In this document: positions 19,719 to 29,141 of the stretch, in pieces
How positions within the stretch are numbered: the first letter of the stretch is position 1
How the letters are laid out: each line of letters opens with the position of its first letter
Source: Streptococcus porcinus
Lineage (GTDB): Bacteria; Bacillota; Bacilli; Lactobacillales; Streptococcaceae
Direction of reading: 5' to 3'
Length of the DNA stretch: 64,000 nucleotides
Assembly: GCF_901542335.1 (NCBI RefSeq)
Contig: NZ_LR594036.1
Coordinates: 1,550,001 to 1,614,000, forward strand
The notes under the pieces: generated by a model
What the model was told of the DNA's origin: nothing
What the model saw: the letters and a program-made list of their open reading frames with translations, nothing else
Database searches by the model: none
Translations under genes and position numbers: made by a program

Positions 19719-21200
19719 TTAGTCTGCTAATGGTATGTAAATGATAAAGGTTGAGCCTTTGTTCAGCTCACTCTTAACTTCCATCTTCAAATCGTAACCT
19801 TCTACAATTTGTTCTAGAATTGATAAGCCAATACCTAAACCAGCCTGAGTACTAGTCCGGTTTCGAGATTTGTCGCTACGATAAAAACGTTCAAAAATAT
19901 GCTTAATATCTTCATTAGAGATCCCTTCACCTCGGTCAGAAACTTTTACAATAGCTTGTTTACCATCAGTCTCTAAGTCAAGAGAAATCTTCTTTTCAAC
20001 CCGAGAGTACTTAATGGCATTATCAATCAGAATCATTAGAGCCTGCTCGAAATGATTTTTATAGATACAAGCAAGGGTCTCTTTTGTTCTTGGTTCCCAA
20101 TTGAAAATAAAGTCTTCTCTCAGAACACGGAAATTCCCAATAACGGTTTCAATTGAAGCCTCTAAAACCATTGTATCCTTTTGATGACCTTCAAAACTTC
20201 CTTGAACTCGTATCATATCTAACATATCATTAATCATAATTGCCATACGATCCGCTTCGTGTGCCGTTGCTGAAAGACTCTCCTCTAAAATCTCTTCATC
20301 TTCCTTCCCCCAACGTTGTAGCAGTCCAATATGCCCTTTAATAATAGCAACTGGAGTACGAAGCTCGTGACTTACATCACTGATGAACCGAGACTGTAGC
20401 TTCGTATAACTTTCAACTTTATCTAACATGGTATCAAAGATTCCTGATAATTCTTCGATTTCATCTCCAGACCTAATCCGCGATCTTAGATTTAGATTAT
20501 TTGGATTTTCAGAAATATTTCGCATGACATCATGAAGATTGTTTAAAGGTTCAAGAAATTTCCGCGTTGAAATATAAATAATGACATATGCCAGACTAGT
20601 GCCAAACAATTCCACAAAAATCAACCATAAGAGCAAGCGAGCTCTAATAACATAGTAGTCTTCTAAATCTTGATAAATTTGAACGTAACCGACTAGTTTG
20701 CCACTGCGATTCGAGTAAACCTTTTTGATAAGAGAGAACCCTCGGTACTCTCCTTCAACTTCATCTTTAAAAACTTTATTCAATGGACCAACTAAGTCAT
20801 AGGAAAATTCAGATTCATCAGTCGTGAAAATCATTTTTTTATCTGTATTATAGATATAAATTTCTTGTTTGGTATCTAAAATATTCGTCAAGTCACGACG
20901 ACTTCGAATCAGTTCAAGTCCTTTTTCAGATGCAATCTTTAAATTTGCTTTATGATTTGTATAGAGTACATTTGCTAAATTATCAAATGAAAAATTAGAG
21001 TTCACCTTGGACAGACGAACTCTAACTAAATCACTAGTATGAGTGATTGCTTGGGTTTCTTTTTTTACTAAAAAATAATCAGTAGAATAGTAAGCAACCA
21101 TTGTAAATGCAGAAAAAATACAGAAAAACAAAACAAAGAATAAGCTAGACAAGCGTTTAGGTAATGATCTTTTATATTTTCTTACTTTCCGATTTTTCAT
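19719..21200 (-). CDS. covS: Sensor histidine kinase CovS (CsrS)
   Basis: A 493-residue membrane kinase of the CovRS virulence system. Membrane segments at about 16-38 and 187-210 enclose an extracellular sensor domain; a HAMP linker follows, then the HisKA motif SDVSHELRTPVAIIKGH with phospho-acceptor His278 and an HATPase domain (IDNAIKYS, DRGEGISNEDIKHIFERFYR, GLGIGLSI). CovS sets the phosphorylation of CovR, which represses capsule, haemolysin or toxin and adhesin genes in pyogenic streptococci (known). It begins nine bases after covR. The reading frame is intact, so there is no sign of a hypervirulent covS null mutation. Confidence 0.95.
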   Translation of the reverse strand: MKNRKVRKYKRSLPKRLSSLFFVLFFCIFSAFTMVAYYSTDYFLVKKETQAITHTSDLVRVRLSKVNSNFSFDNLANVLYTNHKANLKIASEKGLELIRSRRDLTNILDTKQEIYIYNTDKKMIFTTDESEFSYDLVGPLNKVFKDEVEGEYRGFSLIKKVYSNRSGKLVGYVQIYQDLEDYYVIRARLLLWLIFVELFGTSLAYVIIYISTRKFLEPLNNLHDVMRNISENPNNLNLRSRIRSGDEIEELSGIFDTMLDKVESYTKLQSRFISDVSHELRTPVAIIKGHIGLLQRWGKEDEEILEESLSATAHEADRMAIMINDMLDMIRVQGSFEGHQKDTMVLEASIETVIGNFRVLREDFIFNWEPRTKETLACIYKNHFEQALMILIDNAIKYSRVEKKISLDLETDGKQAIVKVSDRGEGISNEDIKHIFERFYRSDKSRNRTSTQAGLGIGLSILEQIVEGYDLKMEVKSELNKGSTFIIYIPLAD

Positions 21201-21209
21201 AAGCTATAA

Positions 21210-21896
21210 CTATTTTTCGCGGATAACATAACCCATGCCACGAACAGTCTGGATATAAGATTCACGACCAGGCATGTCAATTTTGCCACGAAGATAACGA
21301 ACGTAAACATCCACAACATTTGTTTCAACGGCTTCATCATATTTCCAAACATTAGAAAGCAACTCTTCTCGAGTCATGACACGATTCATATTTGTCATAA
21401 GGATATTCAAGAGATCATACTCACGTTTTGTTAGTGAAATTTCATCATCGCCACGGTTCACGGATCTATTTTGAGGGTTCAAAACTAGATCGCGATAAAC
21501 ACCTTGATTAGGTGCTTTCTTTTCAGTTTCAATATCTTGACGGCGGAAAATTGCCCGAATACGGGCTAACAACTCTTCAATAGCGAATGGTTTGACAATA
21601 TAATCATCTGCACCGCGATCGAGACCTGCCACGACGTCCATAATAGAATCACGTGCAGTCATCATCATGATATAGGTAGTTTTCTCTGTTTGAAGACGAC
21701 GAGTAACCTCAAAACCGTCCATTTCTGGAAGCATTAAATCTAGTAAAATTAAATCAAAATCTTTTTCTAACGCTGTTTCTAGGCCTTCACGACCGTTTAC
21801 TTCTACTGTCACCTCGTAACCTTCATGTTGAAGTTCAAGTGAGACAAACCGTGCGAGATTTTTTTCATCTTCCACAATTAGAATTTTCTTTGTCAT
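21210..21896 (-). CDS. covR: Response regulator CovR (CsrR)
   Basis: A 228-residue OmpR/PhoB-type regulator. The receiver domain has acidic residues Glu9-Asp10, the phospho-acceptor Asp53 in LILLDLMLPEMDG and Lys at KPFA; Thr65, the site phosphorylated by the serine/threonine kinase Stk1 in group B streptococcus, is present. The C-terminal winged helix carries SLTKREYDLLNIL and VWKYDEAVETNVVDVYVRYLRGKI. It is first in the covRS operon. The sequence matches the pyogenic-streptococcal CovR very closely, which is one basis for the species call. Confidence 0.97.
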   Translation of the reverse strand: MTKKILIVEDEKNLARFVSLELQHEGYEVTVEVNGREGLETALEKDFDLILLDLMLPEMDGFEVTRRLQTEKTTYIMMMTARDSIMDVVAGLDRGADDYIVKPFAIEELLARIRAIFRRQDIETEKKAPNQGVYRDLVLNPQNRSVNRGDDEISLTKREYDLLNILMTNMNRVMTREELLSNVWKYDEAVETNVVDVYVRYLRGKIDMPGRESYIQTVRGMGYVIREK

Positions 21897-22113
21897 ATAT
21901 TTTCCTTTTCCCTTCTATCTTCTAAACAAGCTTTAATAGTCGGTTTTCCTTTTTTAATTGAGAGTTTTGTAATCCACTAGATTCTATAAAGTATTTCAGA
22001 ATTTTAAAGAGTTACAAGAAACCCTCTTTTTGACTAATCAGATACTGTATAGAGTATATCAAAGACAGCTTTATTTAGCAACAAAAAATTACAATTTCCT
22101 TAAATAGTCAGTT

Positions 22114-22647
22114 TTATTCATCAAACAAGCCATCTAAACTTGCAAAAGGATTGTTCCCTTTTTTCTTTTCAGCTTGTAAAGCTTGAAACTGATCCTCTGT
22201 TAAAACTTCCCAATCATTACCAGAAGGCATTTCATCCGACTCTAATTCTTTGTCAGTTAAGATTTGTAATGGAATCGATAATAATATGTTATCAATAGCA
22301 CTCACTTCTAAATCAATGCTATCATCTTCTAAAATCAATACTAGGCTTTCATCAATCTTATCCCCCATGTCTTTAACAGCTCCTTCTTCTGCGAAAAATT
22401 CCTGTATCGACTGGTTTTCTAATCTTTCAACTGGTTCCATGGAACGACTAGAAGGTAAAGTCAATGAATAGCTTAATTGATAATTTAAATGGTAAAGACC
22501 ATCATCATAACTGACTGTGCCAACCACGTGAACATCCTTGATATCAATAATCGATGGATCACGTTCTATGAGACTTTTCTTTATCTCCAAATAGTGGTCA
22601 AATGAAATTGGTTCTTGTTTTTTCTTGATTTCTGAAATGTTTAACAT
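22114..22647 (-). CDS. YceD/DUF177-family protein
   Basis: A 177-residue acidic soluble protein of the DUF177 family, which is usually found before rpmF and implicated in 23S rRNA/ribosome biogenesis. The family pattern is FDHYLEIKKSL at the N-terminus, the central EEG and EDDSIDLEVSAIDNILLSIPLQIL segment, and a short acidic tail. Here it lies upstream of covR without rpmF. The ATG at 22647 has AGGAG five bases ahead; the longer frame from 22671 does not. Function is inferred from family only. Confidence 0.85.
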   Translation of the reverse strand: MLNISEIKKKQEPISFDHYLEIKKSLIERDPSIIDIKDVHVVGTVSYDDGLYHLNYQLSYSLTLPSSRSMEPVERLENQSIQEFFAEEGAVKDMGDKIDESLVLILEDDSIDLEVSAIDNILLSIPLQILTDKELESDEMPSGNDWEVLTEDQFQALQAEKKKGNNPFASLDGLFDE

Positions 22648-22818
22648 AGGATCTCCTAATAATACTCTCATTTATTTTTACTATTATTTTAACAATTTGT
22701 CAATGTATTTCTGTAAAAAAGTGCTTTTTTTATCGCTTCAAAAGACAGGGGTCCTTTTACCTAAACCTATTTATAATAATATAAACAGAAAACTTAATAC
22801 TATCTTAGTATAAAAAGA

Positions 22819-22843
22819 AGAGCTTAAGGTTTCCTTAAACTCT
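22819..22843 (-). terminator. Terminator after htpX
   Basis: AGAGCTTAAGG (22819-22829) pairs with CCTTAAACTCT (22833-22843) with one G-U pair and a three-base loop; on the minus strand TCTTTTTATA follows. The stem overlaps the htpX stop. Confidence 0.8.
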
Positions 22844-23739
22844 CACATATGACGCAATCGCTCAATTCGATCTTCGATAGGAGGATGTGTACTGAATAAA
22901 TTCGAAACATCTTCTTTTTTACGTGGTTCATTAATGTAGAGGGCCGCACTCGCACTATCTATGGGACTAGATAATGGTTGAGAATCTTGTAATTTTTGCA
23001 AAGCTTTAATCATACCTTCAGGATTACGTGTTAATTCAACTGAACTTGCATCAGCTAAGTATTCCCTTTGTCTAGAAATAGCCAATTGGACAAGTGAAGC
23101 TACTATTGGGGCCAATATCAGTGACAAAAAGGAAAAGAGTAACAGAAATATTCCTAAAGCACTATCATCTCGGTCATCATCACGACTTCTACTACCACCT
23201 CCATACCACATCATATGGCTACCAATGCTGGAAATTAGAGCAATTGCACTTGCTAAAGCAACTGCAATTGTTGAAATTCGAATATCGTAGTTACGGATGT
23301 GACTAATTTCATGCCCAATAACTCCCTCTAATTCCTCGCGATTCATAACTTGCAACAAACCACTTGTTGCAGCTACTGCTGCGTTTTGAGGACTTGATCC
23401 TGTAGCAAAAGCATTTAAAGAAGGATCATCGATAATGTAAACTTTTGGCATCGGTATCTGGGCAACCATTGCCATATCCTCAACAATGTGAAAAAAGTCA
23501 GGAGCCTCATCAACCGTAATTTCCCTTGCATTATTCATACTCATAACTACAGCTGTGGATTGAAAAATCATACTAAAAGCATAAATAGAGCCAACAATCA
23601 GCGCGATAACTATACCCAACTGATATGACCTAGCCAATAAATAGCCTGCGGCAGCACCTATTGCTGTTAATAGGAAGAAAAAGGCGATAATGAGAATAAC
23701 TGTGCGTCGCTTATTATGAGAAATTTGTTGATAGAGCAT
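22843..23739 (-). CDS. htpX: Membrane metalloprotease HtpX
   Basis: A 298-residue M48 peptidase of the cytoplasmic membrane, involved in quality control of membrane proteins. Two N-terminal hydrophobic helices (about 14-60), the zinc site [14 protein letters not shown] (HEXXH), two more helices and the third ligand in [13 protein letters not shown] are present. It follows lemA by about 33 bases; the lemA-htpX pair is a conserved arrangement in streptococci and both are probably one transcript ending at the hairpin next to its stop. Confidence 0.95.
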   Translation of the reverse strand: MLYQQISHNKRRTVILIIAFFFLLTAIGAAAGYLLARSYQLGIVIALIVGSIYAFSMIFQSTAVVMSMNNAREITVDEAPDFFHIVEDMAMVAQIPMPKVYIIDDPSLNAFATGSSPQNAAVAATSGLLQVMNREELEGVIGHEISHIRNYDIRISTIAVALASAIALISSIGSHMMWYGGGSRSRDDDRDDSALGIFLLLFSFLSLILAPIVASLVQLAISRQREYLADASSVELTRNPEGMIKALQKLQDSQPLSSPIDSASAALYINEPRKKEDVSNLFSTHPPIEDRIERLRHM

Positions 23740-23772
23740 CTTCTCCCCTTCTAAAAACAGATTTTAGCTACC

Positions 23773-24327
23773 TTAGAAATTAAATTCCACTTTTGGAACT
23801 GCTTTTTCTTCATCAGGTGTTTGCAGAAATTCACTTGGTTTAAACCCAAACATTTTCGCTACAAGGTTGCTTGGAAAAGTTTCTAATTTCATATTGTAAT
23901 TAGATGTTGTTGTATTAAACAATTGACGTGAGTAAGAAATTTTATTTTCAGTATTAGTCAATTCATCTTGTAACTTCAAGAAATTAGTATTGGCCTTTAA
24001 ATCTGGATAGTTCTCAGCTACTGCTATCAAGCTTGCAACTTGTTTAGTTAGTTCATTTGAAGCTTCCATAGTTGCTGCGGGCGTTGAAGCGTGGGCAACC
24101 TGTGAACGAAGTTCTGTGATTTTCTGAAAGGTTTTTTCTTCATAAGCAGCATATCCTTTCACGGTTTCAATCAAGTTAGGAATTAAATCGTTCCTTCTTT
24201 TTAATTGAACATCGATTTGACTCCAAGCTTCCTTGGTATGCATCCTGCTTTTAACAAGACTATTATAGCTAGACATTAACCAAAGGGCTAAGAGCGCTAT
24301 AAGGACTAAAATAATTACAAATGTCAT
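23773..24327 (-). CDS. lemA: LemA-family protein
   Basis: A 184-residue protein with one N-terminal hydrophobic helix (residues about 2-20) and a long helical-bundle domain carrying the family signatures [32 protein letters not shown] and [19 protein letters not shown]. LemA proteins are of unclear function; they are often paired with HtpX, as here. It is divergent from rsmG. Confidence 0.93.
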   Translation of the reverse strand: MTFVIILVLIALLALWLMSSYNSLVKSRMHTKEAWSQIDVQLKRRNDLIPNLIETVKGYAAYEEKTFQKITELRSQVAHASTPAATMEASNELTKQVASLIAVAENYPDLKANTNFLKLQDELTNTENKISYSRQLFNTTTSNYNMKLETFPSNLVAKMFGFKPSEFLQTPDEEKAVPKVEFNF

Positions 24328-24418
24328 AGTATTTCTCCTTTTTATCTACTGACTTAATTATAGCAATTTTCAGCCGAATAGCAACTATCAATGTTGTAGA
24401 GACTTTCTTCTTAAGCAT

Positions 24419-24446
24419 TTGTTTATCACTATAATTATGTTAGAAT
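24419..24446 (+). promoter_or_regulatory. Promoter for rsmG
   Basis: TTGTTT (24419-24424), 16 bases, then TAGAAT (24441-24446) with a TG two bases before, an extended -10. The rsmG ATG is 29 bases on. Confidence 0.55.
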
Positions 24447-24475
24447 AGAAAAAAATCAAAAATTGAAGGAAAACA

Positions 24476-25189
24476 ATGACCCCAGAAGAATTTTACCAAA
24501 CGTTAGCAAAGTCTGGATATAACCTAAGCCAAAAGCAAAAAGATCAGTTTGATACCTATTTTAACACCCTAATTGAGTGGAACCAAAAGATTAATTTAAC
24601 AGCAATTACTGAAAAAAATGATGTCTACCTAAAACATTTCTACGATTCTATTGCTCCTATCTTGCAAGGTTATATTCCTAATCAGCCTATTCAACTCCTA
24701 GATATCGGCGCCGGAGCAGGCTTTCCAAGCCTTCCTATGAAAATTATCTTTCCACAACTGCAAGTAACTATCATCGACTCTTTAAACAAGCGGATTACCT
24801 TCTTAGCCCATTTAACTCAGGAACTAGGCTTAGATGGAGTGACTTTTTATCATGGCAGAGCAGAAGATTTTGGTCAAGATAAGGACTTTCGCTCTAAATA
24901 CGACTTAGTTACAGCACGTGCCGTAGCCAGAATGCAAATTCTGTCAGAGTTAACAATCCCTTTCCTAAAAGTTGGAGGACAACTCATCGCCCTCAAAGCG
25001 CAAGCTGCTGACCAAGAGTTAGATGATGCCCGCAGGGCACTTCACCTTCTCTTTTCACAAGTAGTTAGCAACCACCATTATCAATTACCAAATGGTGACG
25101 ATCGGTACATGACCATTGTTGAAAAGAAAAAAGAAACACCTAATAAATACCCACGTAAAGCTGGGATACCAAATAAAAAACCACTTTAA
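24476..25189 (+). CDS. rsmG: 16S rRNA (guanine-527-N7)-methyltransferase RsmG
   Basis: A 237-residue methyltransferase that makes m7G527 in 16S rRNA; loss gives low-level streptomycin resistance (known). The N-terminal part has [20 protein letters not shown], and the S-adenosylmethionine loop is [17 protein letters not shown]. The C-terminus is a basic tail. It has its own promoter and terminator and is transcribed away from lemA. Confidence 0.96.
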   Translation: MTPEEFYQTLAKSGYNLSQKQKDQFDTYFNTLIEWNQKINLTAITEKNDVYLKHFYDSIAPILQGYIPNQPIQLLDIGAGAGFPSLPMKIIFPQLQVTIIDSLNKRITFLAHLTQELGLDGVTFYHGRAEDFGQDKDFRSKYDLVTARAVARMQILSELTIPFLKVGGQLIALKAQAADQELDDARRALHLLFSQVVSNHHYQLPNGDDRYMTIVEKKKETPNKYPRKAGIPNKKPL

Positions 25190-25196
25190 AAAGAAT

Positions 25197-25226
25197 AAAG
25201 CTAAATTATTTTTAAGATTTGGCTTT
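25197..25226 (+). terminator. Terminator after rsmG
   Basis: AAAGCTAAAT (25197-25206) pairs with ATTTGGCTTT (25217-25226) with one G-U pair; TTTT follows. Confidence 0.8.
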
Positions 25227-25273
25227 TTTGATTAATTTTTGATAAGATGAAAGGGATACTTTAAGGAGGACTT

Positions 25274-26650
25274 ATGAGACTACCACCTATCAGAACTTGG
25301 ACGGTCACACAAAAATTGACCCTAAGTTTTGCTTCTGTTATTCTAATCGGCACCACCCTGCTGTCTTCGCCTTTGACACACTCCCCAAGTGCCCATCAAG
25401 CTACTTTTTTAGATCATCTATTCAATGTTGTATCCATGGTGTGTGTAACGGGCCTATCAGTCATACCTGTTTCCGAAGCTTATAACGGCCTAGGTCAAAC
25501 GATTGTTATTTGTCTCATGCAAATTGGAGGACTTGGGCTAGTAAGTTTTATTGCTTTTAGTACCTTTGCTTTAAAGCGTAAAATGGATTTGTCTGGCCAT
25601 ACCTTACTACAGTCTGCCTTAAACCGAAAAGATAGTAAAAACTTAAAAGATTTTCTTTTCTTTGCTTATAAGATTACCTTTATCATCGAAATGCTCGCAT
25701 GTGCAATTATCGCAATTGAATTCGTTCCTCGTTTTGGTTGGAAAAATGGTCTATTCAATAGTGTTTTTTTAGCTGTCTCTGCTTTCTGCAATGCCGGTTT
25801 TGATAATTTGGGGAGCTCTAGCCTAAAAGATTTTGTTCTCAACCCAACAATTAATTTTGTTATCTCTGCTCTGATCATCTTCGGAGGAATTGGTTTTGCT
25901 GTCTGGCACGATGTCACGGAAAACTTGAGACGCTATTTCGTTGAAAAACCAAAATGTCATGGTTTATTTTACCGAAAACTATCCAATCAAACTAGACTAG
26001 TACTTCAAACCACTGGCCTTATCTTAGTCTTAGGAACTTTATTAACCTGGTTTTTGGAAAAAGATAATCCTAAAACAATTGCTAATTACACCTTCATAGA
26101 ACAACTGATGGTTAGCTTTTTTCAAACCGTAACGATGCGGACTGCTGGCTTTGCTACTTTATCCTACCTAGACACGTTAGCACCAACAAATTTTCTTTAC
26201 ATGATTCAAATGGTTATTGGTGGGGCTCCTGGAGGAACTGCGGGAGGTATCAAAGTAACAACTGTAGCCATTACTATTTTACTTTTAAAAGCAGAGCTTT
26301 CTGGACAATCCCAAGTAACATTCCAAAATCGGATTATCACTAGTCGAACCGTAAAACAAACAATGTCTGTTTTAATCTTCTTTATGTCAGTATTTATCAT
26401 TGGCTATACCCTTCTACTCAGCGTAGAACCTACTTTAGATCCTGTCGCCCTACTTTTTGAAGCAGTTTCAGCAATTGATACCGTTGGGGTTACAATGGAT
26501 ATTACTCCAAAATTATCTACACCAGGTAGGGTCATCATTATGTTCTTAATGTTTATTGGACGTGTAGGGCCTATTACTTTTTTACTGAGCTTAATTCAAA
26601 GAAAAGAAAAAACAATCCGATATGCAACCACAGATATTTTAGTAGGATAA
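25274..26650 (+). CDS. ktrB: Potassium uptake protein KtrB (TrkH-type)
   Basis: A 458-residue membrane channel subunit for potassium uptake. Four repeats of the helix-pore-helix unit are visible with their selectivity loops: CVTGLSVIPV, CNAGFDNLG, MRTAGFATL and DTVGVT, plus the glycine-rich GGAPGGTAGG gate loop. It pairs with KtrA, whose gene begins 16 bases later. The family is controlled by c-di-AMP in streptococci through its RCK subunit (known). RBS AAGGAGG lies ahead. Confidence 0.93.
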   Translation: MRLPPIRTWTVTQKLTLSFASVILIGTTLLSSPLTHSPSAHQATFLDHLFNVVSMVCVTGLSVIPVSEAYNGLGQTIVICLMQIGGLGLVSFIAFSTFALKRKMDLSGHTLLQSALNRKDSKNLKDFLFFAYKITFIIEMLACAIIAIEFVPRFGWKNGLFNSVFLAVSAFCNAGFDNLGSSSLKDFVLNPTINFVISALIIFGGIGFAVWHDVTENLRRYFVEKPKCHGLFYRKLSNQTRLVLQTTGLILVLGTLLTWFLEKDNPKTIANYTFIEQLMVSFFQTVTMRTAGFATLSYLDTLAPTNFLYMIQMVIGGAPGGTAGGIKVTTVAITILLLKAELSGQSQVTFQNRIITSRTVKQTMSVLIFFMSVFIIGYTLLLSVEPTLDPVALLFEAVSAIDTVGVTMDITPKLSTPGRVIIMFLMFIGRVGPITFLLSLIQRKEKTIRYATTDILVG

Positions 26651-26666
26651 GACAGGAGAATAAATT

Positions 26667-27338
26667 ATGAAACGTAAAACTATAGGTGTATTAGGCTTAG
26701 GCATTTTTGGGAGAACAGTAGCTAGACAGTTGAGTCAGTTTGATCAAGACGTGATTGCTATTGATAAAAGTGAGGCCAATGTTAATGAAATTGGCAATCT
26801 TGTCACAAAGGCCGCTGTCGGTGATATGACCGATAATGATTTTTTATTAGCCGTTGGAATTGACCAATGTGACACTGTCGTTATTGCCACGGGAAATAAT
26901 CTTGAAGCGTCAGTTCTAGCAATTATGCATTGTAAAAAACTTGAAGTTCCTGCTATTATTGCGAAAGCCAAAAATAAAATCCATGAGGAAGTCCTCTATG
27001 GTATCGGTGCGACAAATGTTATCACTCCTGAACGTGACTCTGGTAAAAGAGTTGCCTCAAACATTCTAAAATGTCATATCGAAAGCATTATCTACCTCGA
27101 GCATGGTATTTCAATGATAAATTTTGCTATCCCCGAATCCTGGGTGGGAAAAACCTTAACGGAGTTAGATGTTAGACAAAAGTATGAATTGAACATTATT
27201 GGCACTAGACACGAGAAAGAAAGTTCCTTAGATCCAAATGTTAATCCTACTGCTCCGCTTGAGCCAAATACTATCCTCGTTGCAATTGCCAATAATCATA
27301 CTTTTGAAAAATTTGATTACCTTGGTTACTTAAAATAA
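26667..27338 (+). CDS. ktrA: Potassium uptake regulatory subunit KtrA (RCK/TrkA)
   Basis: A 223-residue cytoplasmic RCK protein that gates KtrB. The N-terminal Rossmann fold binds NAD(H)/ATP through GVLGLGIFGRTVARQL; the C-terminal RCK_C domain (about residues 140-220), the usual c-di-AMP site, is present. It forms an operon with ktrB and ends at a strong bidirectional terminator. Confidence 0.94.
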   Translation: MKRKTIGVLGLGIFGRTVARQLSQFDQDVIAIDKSEANVNEIGNLVTKAAVGDMTDNDFLLAVGIDQCDTVVIATGNNLEASVLAIMHCKKLEVPAIIAKAKNKIHEEVLYGIGATNVITPERDSGKRVASNILKCHIESIIYLEHGISMINFAIPESWVGKTLTELDVRQKYELNIIGTRHEKESSLDPNVNPTAPLEPNTILVAIANNHTFEKFDYLGYLK

Positions 27339-27353
27339 CTTTTATATGAATAT

Positions 27354-27384
27354 AAAGAGTAGACCTGATTGAGGTCTACTCTTT
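27354..27384. terminator. Bidirectional terminator between ktrA and metI
   Basis: AAAGAGTAGACCT (27354-27366) pairs with AGGTCTACTCTTT (27372-27384). It serves convergent genes ktrA and metI, with A-runs and T-runs on the two sides. Confidence 0.92.
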
Positions 27385-28076
27385 TACTTATGACTAAAAT
27401 ATCTTGTTAGACGATCGCCAGTGAATTGTATACTAAAAATAAGAAATAGTATCAGTAACGTCGCTACCCAAGTCACATCATTATTGAATCTATTATATCC
27501 ATAAGAAATAGCAACATTTCCCAGACCACCAGCTCCAATAGCTCCCGCCATTGCTGTCTCTCCAACCAGTGAAATTAAAGTCACCGTCGAAACACGAATC
27601 AAATCTGGTAATCCCTCACTAAGATAAACACGAACAATATCCCAAAAAGTTGCTCCTGAAGCCTGTGCTGCTTCAATAACTCCCTTATCAAGTTCTGAAA
27701 AGACAACTTGAACTTGACGAGCAAAAAACGGAAATGTCGCAAAAGTTAAAGGAACAAGTGCTGCATTAGCACCAAGAATTGTTCCCATTACCAAATAAGT
27801 GAAGCTTGCTAAGATAGCAATTAATATAATAAAAGGAATCGCTCGAAAAATAGATGTCACTTTATCCAAAATCCAGGAAACTGCCTTATTTTCAATCACA
27901 CCGCCTGGCCCCATTAAAACTAAGAGAAGTCCTAAAAAGAGCCCAATACTCCCTCCAACAATGAATGGGACAATAGTCATGTAGATGGTATTCCAAATCG
28001 CTAGGCCCCAGCCAGCATCACCAGACCAGCCTAGTTGATAAACATTTGGTAAATAAGTTTGAATGATACTTGACAT
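27384..28076 (-). CDS. metI: Methionine ABC transporter permease MetI
   Basis: A 230-residue inner-membrane permease with about five helices. The EAA loop reads EAAQASGATFWDIVRVYLSEGLP, as in MetI, and the region LVGETAMAGAIGAGGLGNVAIS is very typical. It moves D- and L-methionine and derivatives with MetN and MetQ. It begins immediately after the metN stop codon. Confidence 0.94.
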   Translation of the reverse strand: MSSIIQTYLPNVYQLGWSGDAGWGLAIWNTIYMTIVPFIVGGSIGLFLGLLLVLMGPGGVIENKAVSWILDKVTSIFRAIPFIILIAILASFTYLVMGTILGANAALVPLTFATFPFFARQVQVVFSELDKGVIEAAQASGATFWDIVRVYLSEGLPDLIRVSTVTLISLVGETAMAGAIGAGGLGNVAISYGYNRFNNDVTWVATLLILFLIFSIQFTGDRLTRYFSHK

Positions 28077-29141
28077 TTATTTTCCTCTCTTTAATATCGT
28101 TAAGTCAACACCAGCTTTTGCTAGTGCTTCTTCTGCTAATCCAAGGTTTTTAGCATCGCCTTCTAAAACCAAAATCATTTCACCAACAGGAGTCTGATCT
28201 AAGATTTCAATATTCCCATATAAAATATTAGCAGTTACTTCGTAATCTCTATATATTTGGTTCAATATTGGTTCATCTGTTGACGTACCAGCATATTTAA
28301 GTTGTGCCAATAATGCATCTTTGGGCAATTGCTTAACAATTTCTTGCTGGTTGATTTTCCCTAAAGCTTCATCAATACCAGTTGCTGTCCGGATAAACTC
28401 TTGTGTTAGGGCTTGTTTGGGATTTGAAAAAATGTCTAAAACCGACCCCTCTTCAATCAAAGAACCATTCTGCATGACTGCAACGCGATTACAGATATCT
28501 TTAACAATTTGCATCTCATGAGTAATCATGACAATAGTGAGACCCAATCTTTTATTTAAGTCTTGTAAGAGAGCTAATATTTGTTTTGTCGTTTTAGGGT
28601 CTAAAGCCGAAGTTGCCTCATCAGAGATCAAAATTTTAGGATCATTTGCTAATGCACGAGCAATAGCTACCCGTTGTTTTTGTCCACCAGATAATTGTGA
28701 AGGGTAATTATCAGCACGATCACTCAACCCTACCATTTCCAACAAATGAGTAACTTTCTTTTCCACTTCTATTTTACTCAAGCTAGAATGACGTAACGCA
28801 AAGGCTACATTTTCTTTAGCCGTTTTTTGAGCCATCAAATTAAAATGCTGAAAAATCATTCCTATTTCACGACGCTTCTCCCGCAACCCCTTACTGGATA
28901 AGATAACTTTGCCGTCTTTATAAGTTAAGTCCCCATCAATATGAATTTGACCAGCTGAAGGAACCTGTAATAAATTAATAACACGAACTAAAGTTGACTT
29001 CCCTGCACCAGAGTAACCAACAATTCCGTAAATATCTCCCTCGTTAATAGTTACTGATACATCCTTGACAGCCTCAATTTGCTTCTTACCCTGTTGGAAA
29101 GTAATAGCGATATGATTCAACTGCACCATTGCTTTATTCAT
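28077..29141 (-). CDS. metN: Methionine ABC transporter ATPase MetN
   Basis: A 354-residue ABC ATPase. Walker A is GYSGAGKSTL, the signature LSGGQKQRVAIARAL and Walker B ILISDEATSALD, with the D-loop and H-loop (ITHEM). After residue 245 comes the NIL domain that binds methionine and slows transport. The start is taken as ATG at 29141, which overlaps the peptidase stop (ATGAATAA) for coupled translation; a TTG seven codons upstream is possible but less likely. Last but one gene of the met operon. Confidence 0.94.
   Translation of the reverse strand: MNKAMVQLNHIAITFQQGKKQIEAVKDVSVTINEGDIYGIVGYSGAGKSTLVRVINLLQVPSAGQIHIDGDLTYKDGKVILSSKGLREKRREIGMIFQHFNLMAQKTAKENVAFALRHSSLSKIEVEKKVTHLLEMVGLSDRADNYPSQLSGGQKQRVAIARALANDPKILISDEATSALDPKTTKQILALLQDLNKRLGLTIVMITHEMQIVKDICNRVAVMQNGSLIEEGSVLDIFSNPKQALTQEFIRTATGIDEALGKINQQEIVKQLPKDALLAQLKYAGTSTDEPILNQIYRDYEVTANILYGNIEILDQTPVGEMILVLEGDAKNLGLAEEALAKAGVDLTILKRGK

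Noticed and set aside
19719..21200. A covS loss-of-function mutation
   Set aside because: The kinase frame is complete with all motifs intact.
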